A stretch of DNA of 64,000 nucleotides from an uncultured Eubacteriales bacterium (GCA_900544765.1 UQWI01000003.1:124001-188000), one strand, 5' to 3'. Shown: positions 15,635 through 24,055, counted from the stretch's first letter. A program made the numbers and translations. Notes: generated by a model from the sequence alone, not told the origin.

Positions 15635-16705
15635 ATGGCACTTGCAGCTACAACCTTCCAGCCCTCTACGATAGGCAACAGCGTGGAATACAAGAAGCTC
15701 GGCAGGAGCGGGCTCGACGTCCCCGGCATCTGCGTCGGATGCATGGGCTTCGGCGACCTCAACCGCTGGGGACGCCCCTGGCTCATCGGCCAGGACAAGG
15801 CCGACGAGGTGGTCAAGCACGCGCTCGACCTCGGCCTCAACTGGTTTGACACCGCGAACATGTACTCCATCGGCGCCAGCGAGGAGATACTCGGCAACGC
15901 CCTCAAGCGCTGGAAACCCGACCGCGACGAGCTGGTCATCCAGACCAAGGTCAATCAGAAAATGGGCACCGGCCCGAACCGCGCCGGCTCCTCCCGCAAG
16001 GCTATAATGAGCGAGATAGACCACAGCCTCAAGCGCCTGCAGCTCGACTACGTCGACGTGTACATCCTGCACCGCTGGGACTGGGACACCCCGATTGAAG
16101 AGACCATGGAGGCCATGAACGACGTCGTTAAGGCCGGCAAGGCCCGCTACATCGGCGCCAGCGCCATGTTCGCCTGGCAGTTTGAGAAGGCGTACATGAC
16201 CGCCAAGATGCACGGCTGGGCCAACTTCATCACCATGCAGAACCACCTCAACCTGCTCTACCGCGAGGACGAGCGCGAGATGCTCTGGGCCTGCGACGAC
16301 GCTGGCGTGGTCTGCACCCCGTACAGCCCAAACGCCTCCGGCTACTGCTGCCACCCCTGGGGCAGCAAGCACAACCGCAGCGAGAACGACTTCAAGACCG
16401 CCGAGAAGTACGCCGCCACCAAGGCTCTCGACGAGCCCATCGTCAACCGCATTGAGGAAGTCGCCAACAAGCGCGGCATCCCCATGGTGCAGGTCTCCCT
16501 CGCCTGGGTGCGCAGCAAGAACCCTGTGTTCGCGCCCATTGTCGGCGTGACCGAGCCCTGGCACCTCGACGACGCCGTCGCCAGCCTGAACGTCACGCTC
16601 ACCCCCGAGGAGATTCACTACCTCGAAGAGCTCTACACCCCGCATCCCATCGTCGGCGCGCTCGTAAAGGGCCAGAAGTACAACGCCGGCAACGCCGCGA
16701 AGTGA
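15635..16705 (+). CDS. Aldo/keto reductase
   Basis: 356 residues with an AAAGGAGAG Shine-Dalgarno. The family landmarks are all present: YKKLGRSGLDVPGICVGCMGFG, DTANMYSIGASEE with catalytic Asp and Tyr, VIQTKV with catalytic Lys, VYILHRWDWD with catalytic His, and a C-terminal GVTEPWHLDDAVASL cofactor segment. It resembles the L-glyceraldehyde-3-phosphate/aryl-alcohol (AKR-YhdN/Tas) subgroup. Third aldo/keto reductase of the window, not closely similar to the two at 3.5-5.6 kb. It lies 45 bases downstream of the MFS gene and upstream of the SMP-30 protein, suggesting a small catabolic operon that takes up and modifies one substrate. Confidence 0.9.
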   Translation: MALAATTFQPSTIGNSVEYKKLGRSGLDVPGICVGCMGFGDLNRWGRPWLIGQDKADEVVKHALDLGLNWFDTANMYSIGASEEILGNALKRWKPDRDELVIQTKVNQKMGTGPNRAGSSRKAIMSEIDHSLKRLQLDYVDVYILHRWDWDTPIEETMEAMNDVVKAGKARYIGASAMFAWQFEKAYMTAKMHGWANFITMQNHLNLLYREDEREMLWACDDAGVVCTPYSPNASGYCCHPWGSKHNRSENDFKTAEKYAATKALDEPIVNRIEEVANKRGIPMVQVSLAWVRSKNPVFAPIVGVTEPWHLDDAVASLNVTLTPEEIHYLEELYTPHPIVGALVKGQKYNAGNAAK

Positions 16706-16712
16706 GTTTTAT

Positions 16713-16738
16713 CCCGCTCCGAGTTTTCCCGGAGCGGG
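16713..16738 (+). terminator. Intercistronic hairpin
   Basis: Nine-base stem CCCGCTCCG / CGGAGCGGG after the aldo/keto reductase. There is no T-run, so it is more likely an mRNA-stabilising or partial-attenuation hairpin than a true terminator. Confidence 0.55.
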
Positions 16739-16762
16739 CCTCAGTACCGAAAGGAGTACAAA

Positions 16763-17704
16763 ATGAGCGTTTTTGACTACAAGTACGAGCGCGACTTCAA
16801 CCCCATCCCGCCCGCCGAGGCCTCCCTGCCCACCGTCACCGCAGAGCGCTTCGTGAAGGTCAGCGACAAGCGCCCCTTCCACCTGGAGGGCGTGGTTTTC
16901 GACCGTACCGGCAGCACCATGTACTTCAACGCCACGGATATCGGCCGCGTTTTCCGCATGGACATGGCCACAAAGAAGGTAGAGGAAATCTGGACCGACC
17001 CCACCGTGCGCTCTTTCGGCGTCAAGCTGCACCGCGACGGGCGCATATTCGTCGGCTGCTTCCCCACCGGCAAGCCTGACAGCCGCGACGGCGGTATCAT
17101 CATACTCTCCCCGGAGGGCAAGGAGCTCGCCTATATGTGCGAGGGCGTGCACGTCGACGACTTCGCCTTCGACAAGAGCGGCGGCTTCTACTTCACCCAC
17201 TTTGTCGGCGACCTCTACAACCGCATCGGCGCCGTGTACCACATGGATGCGGACATGAAAACCGTCACCACCTTCGCAGACAAGCTCGCCGCGCCGAACG
17301 GCATTGCCCTCTCGCCGGACGAGAAGCAGCTCTGGATAACCGAGTACAACGGCGGCAGGCTCCTGCGTGTGCCCACCGGCGGCGGCTGGAGCAGCACTCC
17401 CTACGCCTTCACCGGCTACCACGGCCCCGACTCCTGCGAGACCGACGGCGACGGCAACCTCTATGTCGCCCTGACCTTCCAGGGACGCATCCTCATCTTC
17501 AACCGCGACGGCTTCCCCATCGGCCAGGTTCTCATGCCCGACCGCGACAAGGGCCGCAACCTCATCGGCACCCACGCCACCGTCCGTCCCGGCACCCGCG
17601 AGCTCTACATCTCCTGCTCCGACGACGAGACCGACGAGGGCAGCTGGATAATGAAGGCCGAGGCCTTCGCCGAGCCTAACATGAACGCTTTCCCGTTCAC
17701 CTGA
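16763..17704 (+). CDS. SMP-30/gluconolactonase-like protein
   Basis: 313 residues forming a six-bladed beta-propeller of the SGL/SMP-30 type: FHLEGVVFDRTGSTMYFNAT (blade carrying the metal Glu), GRIFVGCF, AAPNGIALSPDEKQLWITEYNGGRLLRV with the conserved Asn ligand, and PDSCETDGDGNLYVAL with the conserved Asp. The family hydrolyses sugar lactones or similar esters in a metal-dependent way. The Shine-Dalgarno AAAGGAG precedes ATG 16763. No signal peptide, so cytosolic. In context with an aldo/keto reductase and transporter, a sugar-acid or lactone substrate is plausible but unproven. Confidence 0.85.
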   Translation: MSVFDYKYERDFNPIPPAEASLPTVTAERFVKVSDKRPFHLEGVVFDRTGSTMYFNATDIGRVFRMDMATKKVEEIWTDPTVRSFGVKLHRDGRIFVGCFPTGKPDSRDGGIIILSPEGKELAYMCEGVHVDDFAFDKSGGFYFTHFVGDLYNRIGAVYHMDADMKTVTTFADKLAAPNGIALSPDEKQLWITEYNGGRLLRVPTGGGWSSTPYAFTGYHGPDSCETDGDGNLYVALTFQGRILIFNRDGFPIGQVLMPDRDKGRNLIGTHATVRPGTRELYISCSDDETDEGSWIMKAEAFAEPNMNAFPFT

Positions 17705-17713
17705 GAACCAGCT

Positions 17714-17741
17714 GGGCGGCGCATATTGCGCCGCCCATTTT
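17714..17741 (+). terminator. Terminator-like hairpin
   Basis: GGGCGGCGCA / TGCGCCGCCC with a three-base loop followed by ATTTT. It lies between the SMP-30 gene and the flavodoxin-like gene and could reduce read-through into the latter. Confidence 0.75.
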
Positions 17742-17759
17742 CCAATGGAGGTAACAGCT

Positions 17760-18428
17760 GTGAAAGTACTGCTCGTAAACGGCAGCCCGCACGAGCGCGG
17801 CTGCACAAACGCCGCGCTTGAGCTTGTGGCCGAGGCACTGCGCGAAAACGGCGTAGAGGCCGGAATCTACTGGCTCGGCGTAAAGCCTGTAACCGGCTGC
17901 ATAAGCTGCCGCAAGTGCGCCACGCTCGGCGGCCGCTGCGCCATAGACGACAAAGTCAACGAGTTCAAGGAGCTCGCCCGTGAGGCCGACGGCTTTGTTT
18001 TCGGCTCCCCGGTCCACTACGGCTCCTGCTCCGCCAGCCTCAAGGGCTTTATGGACAGGCTCTTCTTCTCCGAGCGCCACGGGAACAAGAGCGAAGCTTT
18101 CAGGCTGAAGCCTGCGGCCGCCGTAGTCTCCGCGCGCAGGAGCGGCACCACGGCCGCTCTCGACCAGATAAACCGCTACTTCACCATGTATGAGATGCCT
18201 GTCATCCCCTCGCGCTACTGCTGCGCCGTGCACGGCGCCAAGCGAGAGGACATCTATCAGGACGAGGAGGGCGTGTTCGTAATGCGCACCCTCGGCCGGT
18301 ACATGGCCTATTACCTCAAGTGCCTGGAGGCGGGCCGCAAGGCGGGAATAGAGCCGCCGGCGCTCGAGAGCTACAGCACTACGAACTTCATACGCTCCGA
18401 CCCGTCGATGTGCGGGTTCAAGGACTGA
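17760..18428 (+). CDS. NADPH-dependent FMN reductase / iron-sulfur flavoprotein-like
   Basis: 222 residues. I start it at GTG 17760 because GGAGG lies exactly eight bases upstream; the ATG at 17745 overlaps that site. It opens with the FMN-binding loop KVLLVNGSPHERGCTNAAL and contains CISCRKCATLGGRC (about residues 47-60), the compact cysteine motif of iron-sulfur flavoproteins. FGSPVHYGSCSASLKGFMDRLFF is the second FMN segment. Such proteins move electrons between NAD(P)H or ferredoxin and flavin-linked acceptors in the cytosol. It is the last gene of the plus-strand operon and ends at a bidirectional terminator. Confidence 0.85.
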   Translation: MKVLLVNGSPHERGCTNAALELVAEALRENGVEAGIYWLGVKPVTGCISCRKCATLGGRCAIDDKVNEFKELAREADGFVFGSPVHYGSCSASLKGFMDRLFFSERHGNKSEAFRLKPAAAVVSARRSGTTAALDQINRYFTMYEMPVIPSRYCCAVHGAKREDIYQDEEGVFVMRTLGRYMAYYLKCLEAGRKAGIEPPALESYSTTNFIRSDPSMCGFKD

Positions 18429-18458
18429 AAAGGAGCCGGGCAGAGCCCGGCTCCTTTT
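18428..18458. terminator. Bidirectional terminator between convergent genes
   Basis: AAAAGGAGCCGGGC / GCCCGGCTCCTTTT, a perfect 14-base stem with a three-base loop and T-runs on both strands. It serves the flavodoxin-like gene (plus) and the anion transporter gene (minus). Confidence 0.9.
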
Positions 18459-18475
18459 CACTAAAGCTTCGTATT

Positions 18476-19963
18476 TTAAAGTATATACGCAAGTACGGTA
18501 AACACAATGGTCATAAGGAGTATGCCGCCTATGCAGGTGCTGCCTCCCACGCCCCAGAGGAACTTCTGGTTTTTCTGTATGCATGGCCTGGTAAGGAACA
18601 GCGGCACATAGCCTGCCGCCGCCATGGTCATGAACGAGAACATGGCTGACATTGTGACGGCAGCGCCGTATACTGTGGGGTTAATGCCTATTGTCTGGCT
18701 GTAGGCGATGGCAAACGGCATCGTGAGTGTGCCAACTATAAGCCCGACGGCAGCGTTTGCGAAAAGATTCGTCGCTATAGTCGACACAAAGCATATCAGC
18801 AGCATAAATACTGGGAACGGCAGTCCGGAGAACACCGGCTCGAGCACGGAATTCAGCCAGCCGCGCACACCAAGCTCAGGATTTGCAAGCATCGACCCGA
18901 TTACATTGAAGATGCAGACAGCCAGGACTATTCCCCAGGAAATTCCGCCTCGGAAAGTCTTTTCCTCGTTTAGCAGCGGCTTGCCGTCCTCGCGCAGGAC
19001 GAAGAAAATCGCAAGAGCAAGTATAAACCATGTACACTGGTCAAAGGTGGCCATAGCCTGGGCAAAGGGGCTCTCGGCATCAACAAAGGCAAGCACAACA
19101 GAATAGGCTATAGCAAACAGGAAGATTATGCAGGCAATTATCTGCTTCCTCGTCATATGGAGCTTACCGCTGCCGCCTATCATAGTCCGGGCATCAAAGC
19201 GCCTTAGCTTTTCAACATCCACATGGCAGAGCTTCATAATTACTGAGAAAAGTGCAACGAAGGCGAGCGAAAATGCAATTATGGAAAACATATAGACCGC
19301 ATAATTCAGCTCTATGCCGCTCTGCTCCATCGCGCTCAGGATTGCTCCGAATATAACCAAAGGCAGTCCCTGGAAAGGTATCAGCGCCATACCTACCGCA
19401 GCAGCCACGAACGATCCCAGAGACATCCAGCGGTTGAATTGACCCTCTTTGTCGTATTTCAGGTTATCTATGAGAGAATCCAGCAGCGCAAGCACAAATA
19501 CTATGCCGCCTATTTTTGCGAATGCGCCCATTATCCATGATGCGCACAAAAACACAAAGCAGAAAAGATACGGCCTTCCATTCAACGCTTTACGTGTCAG
19601 CAACCATTTAGATATGAATTCACCCGCTCCTGTGTCAATTATGGTCTGGCACAAAACATACGCGAAAATGATCTGAACCACAGTGGAATTGCCGAAGGTA
19701 TCCGCCATAAGTGAAGTGGGATCATAAATATCTGTCAGCAAAACGGCTATAAAGCCTATAAGCGACGGCAATACAAGCCCGAATTCAGAATTGGACAAGA
19801 GGAAAATTAGCCCAAAGAAAATTCCTATGGTCTGTATGCCTGTGCGACTTATGCCGCCCCATGATGGACAAACCATTCCAAACCCGAATATGAGGAACAG
19901 TCCAATAGCGAGTTTAACAATGTACTTAGCCAAATAATTGTTTTTTACTTCTGTGCCGGGCAT
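18476..19963 (-). CDS. SLC13/ArsB-superfamily anion (dicarboxylate-like) transporter
   Basis: 495 residues, eleven to twelve hydrophobic segments in two repeats. The hairpin-type segments GNSTVVQIIFAYVLCQTIIDTGAGEFIS and FVSTIATNLFANAAVGLIVGTLTMPFA correspond to the paired substrate loops (SNT-like and TNLFAN) of the DASS/citrate-transporter superfamily. Such proteins import di- or tricarboxylates with Na+ or act as ion antiporters. The gene is 11 bases downstream of the M24-fold hydrolase and shares its operon, both divergent from a LysR regulator. The AT content is somewhat higher than in surrounding genes. A hydrolysable acyl-amino-acid or peptide-like anion is a reasonable guess for the substrate, given the partner. 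Confidence 0.8.
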   Translation of the reverse strand: MPGTEVKNNYLAKYIVKLAIGLFLIFGFGMVCPSWGGISRTGIQTIGIFFGLIFLLSNSEFGLVLPSLIGFIAVLLTDIYDPTSLMADTFGNSTVVQIIFAYVLCQTIIDTGAGEFISKWLLTRKALNGRPYLFCFVFLCASWIMGAFAKIGGIVFVLALLDSLIDNLKYDKEGQFNRWMSLGSFVAAAVGMALIPFQGLPLVIFGAILSAMEQSGIELNYAVYMFSIIAFSLAFVALFSVIMKLCHVDVEKLRRFDARTMIGGSGKLHMTRKQIIACIIFLFAIAYSVVLAFVDAESPFAQAMATFDQCTWFILALAIFFVLREDGKPLLNEEKTFRGGISWGIVLAVCIFNVIGSMLANPELGVRGWLNSVLEPVFSGLPFPVFMLLICFVSTIATNLFANAAVGLIVGTLTMPFAIAYSQTIGINPTVYGAAVTMSAMFSFMTMAAAGYVPLFLTRPCIQKNQKFLWGVGGSTCIGGILLMTIVFTVLAYIL

Positions 19964-19974
19964 TTCTCTCCCTC

Positions 19975-21117
19975 CTATTTCTTGGCGTTGAGTTCATCGA
20001 GCAGATCCTCTAGGTAACAATTGCTGTAGTAATCAGGAGTCAGATTCACAGCCCCATTTTCTGTTACGATATAAGTATTTCCATAAAGAAGTCCATCATT
20101 TTTCCCAACTACGCTCGGGTGCAGAGTAAGCACCATATTAGGAACAAGCTCCATTTTATTGGGCTCTCCTATGTCGATACCGTCACCCAGGTCGGCGCCC
20201 ATACCGTGTCCTGACCATACACCGGCGCTGCATCCGCGCTTCTTAACGACGTTTGCAATCGCTTCGTCCACATCGCAGATTCTATATCCGGGCCTGAGCA
20301 GCTCTTCTGCCGCCGCCAGTGCCTCGTGTATGACCTGAAGGACCTCATAGGCTTCGCTTTCACAGCCCCTCTTCATAAATACCGGGCGTACAAGCTGCGT
20401 CCAGTATCCTCCGGGACCTGCAACCTCGCACGAGTACACGAACATGCCGTCATCCCTGACAGGCACATTCTTAGGCCTGGCTATGAAGGTATGCGGTTTC
20501 TCAGAACGTGTGAGCACAAGCGAATCCTCGCAGCCGTGCGCTCTCAGGAAGCCCTCTGCCCCGCCTATCAGCTCCTGCTCCGTAACTCCCGGGCGCAGGT
20601 TGCCGAGCACCCACTCGAAGGACTCCACAGCAATGCGTGACGCGTTTCTCAGTAAATCAAGCTCATATTCCGACTTAGGCGCCCTCAACTCCGTGAGTCT
20701 CTCTGTAATGTCTATAAATTCTGCACCGGAAGATTCCAACTCACGGTATATGGACACCGGTACTTGCGCAGCTTCATACAGTCCTACACGCGGCTTACTT
20801 CCATGCAGAGAAGAAATAAATCCCTTTACTCCCTCTACCATGTCTCCGCAAACAACGTTTTCTTCAGGCAGCCAGCTCATGGCTCTCGCATGGAACTGCT
20901 GCCCTACTGTAGGCACAATTAATGTAACCATACCGCCTTTGGGCATCCATGCAAAATCCCGTCTTGTAGTCAGCGGATAGTTTGTTGCATATTTGACCGC
21001 CATCTGATTGGCTTGCTGGGCGATCGAAGTAAACACAAGTCCATCCAATTTTTTCTCTTCCATCAATTGGTTGAACAACGCAATCCTTCTGTCTCGCTCT
21101 GCAATTTTCTTGTCCAT
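19975..21117 (-). CDS. M24/creatinase-fold protein lacking most metal ligands
   Basis: 380 residues: an N-terminal creatinase domain (residues 1-140) and a C-terminal pita-bread domain. ATG 21117 has an AAAGGGG Shine-Dalgarno. Of the five metal ligands of M24 aminopeptidases only the histidine in SGHGMG is evident; the paired Asp segment reads CEVAGPGGYWTQLVRP, and the two Glu positions read TLHPSVV and LLYGNTYIVTE. Creatinase itself uses this fold without metal, so the product is more likely a metal-independent C-N hydrolase (creatinase-like) than an Xaa-Pro peptidase. Operon partner of the anion transporter; probably acts on what that transporter imports. Exact reaction unknown. Confidence 0.8.
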   Translation of the reverse strand: MDKKIAERDRRIALFNQLMEEKKLDGLVFTSIAQQANQMAVKYATNYPLTTRRDFAWMPKGGMVTLIVPTVGQQFHARAMSWLPEENVVCGDMVEGVKGFISSLHGSKPRVGLYEAAQVPVSIYRELESSGAEFIDITERLTELRAPKSEYELDLLRNASRIAVESFEWVLGNLRPGVTEQELIGGAEGFLRAHGCEDSLVLTRSEKPHTFIARPKNVPVRDDGMFVYSCEVAGPGGYWTQLVRPVFMKRGCESEAYEVLQVIHEALAAAEELLRPGYRICDVDEAIANVVKKRGCSAGVWSGHGMGADLGDGIDIGEPNKMELVPNMVLTLHPSVVGKNDGLLYGNTYIVTENGAVNLTPDYYSNCYLEDLLDELNAKK

Positions 21118-21204
21118 TGTAGTTCCCCTTTCTTACTTATACCTGGTTTTTTAATTCGGCTTCCTCTGGTTATAAAATAATCCCATGTTTCCGGTTGGTC
21201 AAAT

Positions 21205-21288
21205 TAGAATATTTAATTTCTATAATAAGAAATTCTATTGTGCAATATTGCGGATTTTTCGTCTAAAAGCAAAAACTTATGCTATAAT
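21205..21288. promoter_or_regulatory. LysR divergent control region with inverted repeats
   Basis: Between the divergent M24-fold and LysR genes. AATTTCT (21215-21221) and AGAAATT (21228-21234) form an exact inverted repeat, nested within TAGAAT (21205-21210) and ATTCTA (21232-21237), typical of LysR operator spacing. A TATAAT box at 21283-21288 points towards the LysR gene, with no good -35 match. Assignment as operator is inferred. Confidence 0.55.
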
Positions 21289-21325
21289 AGTGTTGTCCAA
21301 TCCTATGACGCAAGGAGTGCCTGGC

Positions 21326-22237
21326 ATGAACATTGAAAAAATCAAATGTTTTGTCGACATTGTTAAATTCAATAGTTTCACTAAAGCCGCCCAGGAAAAC
21401 TACGTCACTCAAGCGGCCATAAGTCAGCAGATTTCGTCAATGGAGGCCGAATTAGGATTTCAGTTGTTTGAACGCAGTAAACGCGGCTTCACTGTCACCC
21501 CCGCCGGAAAGAGCTTCTACGACAGCAGCCTGCACCTGCTGTCTCTGTACAATCGCTCTCTTTCCAAGGCAAAATGCATTTCTGAAAACTTATCAGGATA
21601 TATCTCACTCGGCCTCTGGCCTGGATTTAACCGCTCTCACATATACAGTGTTATCGACAGACTAATGTTGGAATACCCAAGTACACGTATTGAATTCCGC
21701 ACGGCCACACCAACAGAGCTTAAGCTCAAACACGCTACCGGCAAGTTAGCTATGGCAGTAACTATGTACTATGACTTCTGCGATGGAACTGTCCCGGACG
21801 CCATAATTGAACCACTAGCTACCTGCGGATACAGGCTGTATGTCTCCGAAAAGCACCGGTTATCCGGTCGCGATGCGGTAACGGTGGAAGAAATAAGAAA
21901 CGAGCCCTTTGTTGTCCTGCGTGAAAACTGTATGGGGCTTCAAACCTACAGCCATATAGTAGTAGAACAGATGCAGAACCATCACGGGCTGGAACCGGCC
22001 TTCGTCGTGCCTAACTTTGAAACCCAGCAAATGCTTGTAGCCACGAACCAGGCCGTCATGATACTCCCCAAGCTGTGTCGCCCTAACGACCCATCCTGCT
22101 TCAGGGCCATAGAGCTCGAGGACTATAACGAAACATGCACCTTCTCGGCTGTATGGCGCTCCGCTAACCCAAGCCCTGTACTCGTTTCACTTTCCGGCCT
22201 ATTGCAAGAGCACTTCCGCTCAAGCTGTAGCCCCTAA
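21326..22237 (+). CDS. LysR-family transcriptional regulator
   Basis: 303 residues from ATG 21326 (AAGGAG eight bases upstream). Residues 1-60 are the LysR helix-turn-helix: KIKCFVDIVKFNSFTKAAQENYVTQAAISQQISSMEAELGFQLFERSKRG. Residues 90-300 form the periplasmic-binding-like effector domain (GYISLGLWPG start, EPLATCGYRLYVSEKHRLSG). Divergent from the M24-fold/anion transporter operon with a dyad in the shared upstream region, which is the normal LysR arrangement; it probably activates that operon when the substrate binds. It could also be autoregulated. Confidence 0.92.
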   Translation: MNIEKIKCFVDIVKFNSFTKAAQENYVTQAAISQQISSMEAELGFQLFERSKRGFTVTPAGKSFYDSSLHLLSLYNRSLSKAKCISENLSGYISLGLWPGFNRSHIYSVIDRLMLEYPSTRIEFRTATPTELKLKHATGKLAMAVTMYYDFCDGTVPDAIIEPLATCGYRLYVSEKHRLSGRDAVTVEEIRNEPFVVLRENCMGLQTYSHIVVEQMQNHHGLEPAFVVPNFETQQMLVATNQAVMILPKLCRPNDPSCFRAIELEDYNETCTFSAVWRSANPSPVLVSLSGLLQEHFRSSCSP

Positions 22238-22290
22238 CAGCAGTCTTTAGCCTTACCTTCCATCGCTCTGCTCCGGTAGATGGTGCAGAA

Positions 22291-22341
22291 CGTTTAAAAG
22301 CAAAACCGCCGCGGCGGATATGCCTCGGCGGTGCTTAAACG
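22291..22341 (+). terminator. Long hairpin after LysR gene
   Basis: An extended inverted repeat: CGTTTAA..GC..ACCGCCG on the left and CGGCGGT..GCTTAAACG on the right, with a two-base bulge. No T-run follows. It may end the LysR transcript or be a small repeat element. Confidence 0.5.
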
Positions 22342-22350
22342 GCTCGAGTC

Positions 22351-22379
22351 TGGACTTGCAGTCCTGATAGTGCTAAAAT
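22351..22379 (+). promoter_or_regulatory. Candidate promoter of the cat transcript
   Basis: TGGACT, 17-base spacer, then TAAAAT preceded by TGC, an extended -10 pattern. It lies about 20 bases upstream of a short leader reading frame and 155 bases upstream of the acetyltransferase start. Confidence 0.55.
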
Positions 22380-22392
22380 ACAGGCAAACTAC

Positions 22393-22526
22393 GGAGGTGA
22401 TACTGTGAAGCTCGGCCTTGATTGTGCTCCATGCAGGGCTTGATAGGATAGACTTGCGTGGAGCAAAAGACTTTACTCTGTCCCAATAGCCTTGCATGAC
22501 AGGAAAGCAAACAGCATGCAAAGGAG
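22393..22526 (+). promoter_or_regulatory. Leader peptide and SD-sequestering hairpins (translational attenuator candidate)
   Basis: GGAGG at 22393-22397 precedes a 12-codon frame starting GTG 22405 and ending TGA 22441 (MKLGLDCAPCRA). Arm 1 (22426-22437) pairs with arm 2 (22454-22464). Arm 3 (CCTTGCATG, 22490-22498) pairs with CATGCAAAGG (22515-22524), which contains the AAAGGAG ribosome site of the acetyltransferase. Arm 1 can also pair with arm 3, and arm 2 with arm 4. Inducible cat genes of Firmicutes are classically controlled by ribosome stalling in such leaders; this one is a prediction. Confidence 0.55.
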
Positions 22527-22533
22527 TATTGAG

Positions 22534-23169
22534 ATGAACTATAAAACTGTAGACTTAAAAAGCTGGGAACGCGCGGAACTGTTCACGTTCTATATAGAGC
22601 GTATGCGCATTGTAATGAGCCTGACGGCGGACATAGACGTCACGCCGCTGGTAAGTTTTGCGAAAGAGCGCGGCCTGAAATTCTACCCCGCCATGATATG
22701 GGTAGTCTCCAAGGCTGTCAACTCCCGTGACGAATTTAAATACGGCTGGGATGCCGCCAGAAACCTGATAAAATGGGACTGCATCTCCCCAAGCTACGCC
22801 GATTTCCACGCCGAGGACGAGAAATTCACGAAGCTGGTCACGGAGTACAGCGGCGACCTTTTTGAGTTCCACGAGCGCTTCCGGAGCGACCGGGAGAGAT
22901 ACAAAGACCTGCGCGCCGTTGCAGAGGCCCAGCCGGAAAACCACTTCGACGTCTCCTGCCTGCCGTGGCTGCGGTACAGGAGCTTTGACATGCATGTGTT
23001 TGACGAGGGGAAGTTTCTCGCCCCCGTGGTGACATGGGGCAAATATGCGCTCGAAGGCGGAAGGCTGACGATGCCTATCACGATGAGCATACACCACGCA
23101 GTTGCGGACGGTTTCCACCTGTCCCGCTTCTTCACGGATGTACAGGGCCTGATTGATTCCCTGCTTTAA
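22534..23169 (+). CDS. Type A chloramphenicol O-acetyltransferase-like protein
   Basis: 211 residues from ATG 22534, the usual CatA length. The active-site motif HHxxxDG is at 187-193 (SIHHAVADGFHLSRFF) and the WDCISPSYADFH and SCLPW segments match type A enzymes. It transfers acetyl from acetyl-CoA to chloramphenicol; distant family members act on other acceptors, so the true substrate needs testing. The gene stands alone, with its own promoter, an attenuator-like leader and a strong terminator. Base composition is like the host, so recent transfer is not evident. Confidence 0.85.
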   Translation: MNYKTVDLKSWERAELFTFYIERMRIVMSLTADIDVTPLVSFAKERGLKFYPAMIWVVSKAVNSRDEFKYGWDAARNLIKWDCISPSYADFHAEDEKFTKLVTEYSGDLFEFHERFRSDRERYKDLRAVAEAQPENHFDVSCLPWLRYRSFDMHVFDEGKFLAPVVTWGKYALEGGRLTMPITMSIHHAVADGFHLSRFFTDVQGLIDSLL

Positions 23170-23179
23170 CACAATATTC

Positions 23180-23206
23180 AAGGGCGGCACTTCTGCCGCC
23201 CTTTTT
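23180..23206 (+). terminator. Intrinsic terminator of cat
   Basis: AAGGGCGGCA / TGCCGCCCTT with a four-base loop followed by T6. It is followed immediately by TTTGCATGCTTG, a motif seen after two other terminators in this window. Confidence 0.9.
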
Positions 23207-23247
23207 TGCATGCTTGCTTCACTTTGACGGGTGAGTGAAACTGCGCT

Positions 23248-24039
23248 TTACCCGCCCTGCTTCCCCGTGTAAACCTGCACCTCATAATTCCAGTGCAGTA
23301 TGCCGGACACAACTATAATCTGCACCGTAAACTTCGGCTCCACGCCGTATTCCACCTGCACCCTGTGAACCAGCCCGCGCAGGGTCTCTTCCCGGTTTTC
23401 TTCGCTGCAATTGGCGCAGAGGTATCTGCCCTTGGGCAGCACCCTCAGCCCGTCCACTTCCGTGTATCTGACGCACTCTGCGAAGAGACGGGTCAGGCCG
23501 TCCTCGGAGTATATCCCGGCCATGTCCTCAAAATAGAACTGGTCTTTCAAGGCGGGCGTGACCTTTTCGTAAAAATTGCCGAGGTAGTTCCAAAGGTTGT
23601 CCAGTGTCGGCACTTCCAGGGTGTCCGACAGGAGAATTACCCGCTCGGGTATCTCCTTTACCGCGGTGCCGGAGAGGTTCTCCCTGGCCTTCAGCTTCCG
23701 CTCGTAGTCAGCTTTTGCCAGCTGTATCTTAGACTTGCTGTATTGCAGCGCCTCCATCTTCTCGTCGGCCCTTTTCTCCGCCTGCTCCAAAAATGCCACA
23801 ATCTTCTCAAGGTCGTCGTATTCCAGCACCTTTTTTATCTCTTTCAAGGGCAAATCCATCATCTGCAAAGCGTGCACCGTATTCAGGCGCACGATGTCCT
23901 GTTCTGTATAATAACGGTAATTCGTCCGCTCGTCCTTCTTGCTCGGCTTCACCAGGCCGATGCGGTCATAGTGGCGCAGAGCCTCGCTGGTCATATGGGC
24001 GGCTTTGGCGGCCTCGCCCACCGAAAAATATTTTTTCAT
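23248..24039 (-). CDS. MerR-family transcriptional regulator
   Basis: 263 residues from ATG 24039. Residues 1-70 are the MerR helix-turn-helix with wing (YFSVGEAAKAAHMTSEALRHYDRIGLVKPSKK, then TNYRYYTEQDIVRLNTVHALQ); a dimerisation coiled coil runs to about residue 125. The C-terminal half (about 140-263) looks like an effector domain related to BltR/Mta-type multidrug sensors and includes CANC. A longer in-frame extension upstream to 25038 is spurious: it runs over the ABC genes in antisense. Divergent from the ABC operon and separated by a promoter with the over-long spacer typical of MerR control. Confidence 0.88.
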   Translation of the reverse strand: MKKYFSVGEAAKAAHMTSEALRHYDRIGLVKPSKKDERTNYRYYTEQDIVRLNTVHALQMMDLPLKEIKKVLEYDDLEKIVAFLEQAEKRADEKMEALQYSKSKIQLAKADYERKLKARENLSGTAVKEIPERVILLSDTLEVPTLDNLWNYLGNFYEKVTPALKDQFYFEDMAGIYSEDGLTRLFAECVRYTEVDGLRVLPKGRYLCANCSEENREETLRGLVHRVQVEYGVEPKFTVQIIVVSGILHWNYEVQVYTGKQGG

Positions 24040-24055
24040 TTCTGAAATTCCCCTA

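Noticed and set aside
22356..22379. TTGCAG as -35 of the cat promoter
   Set aside because: The spacer to TAAAAT is only 12 bases; TGGACT with a 17-base spacer fits better.
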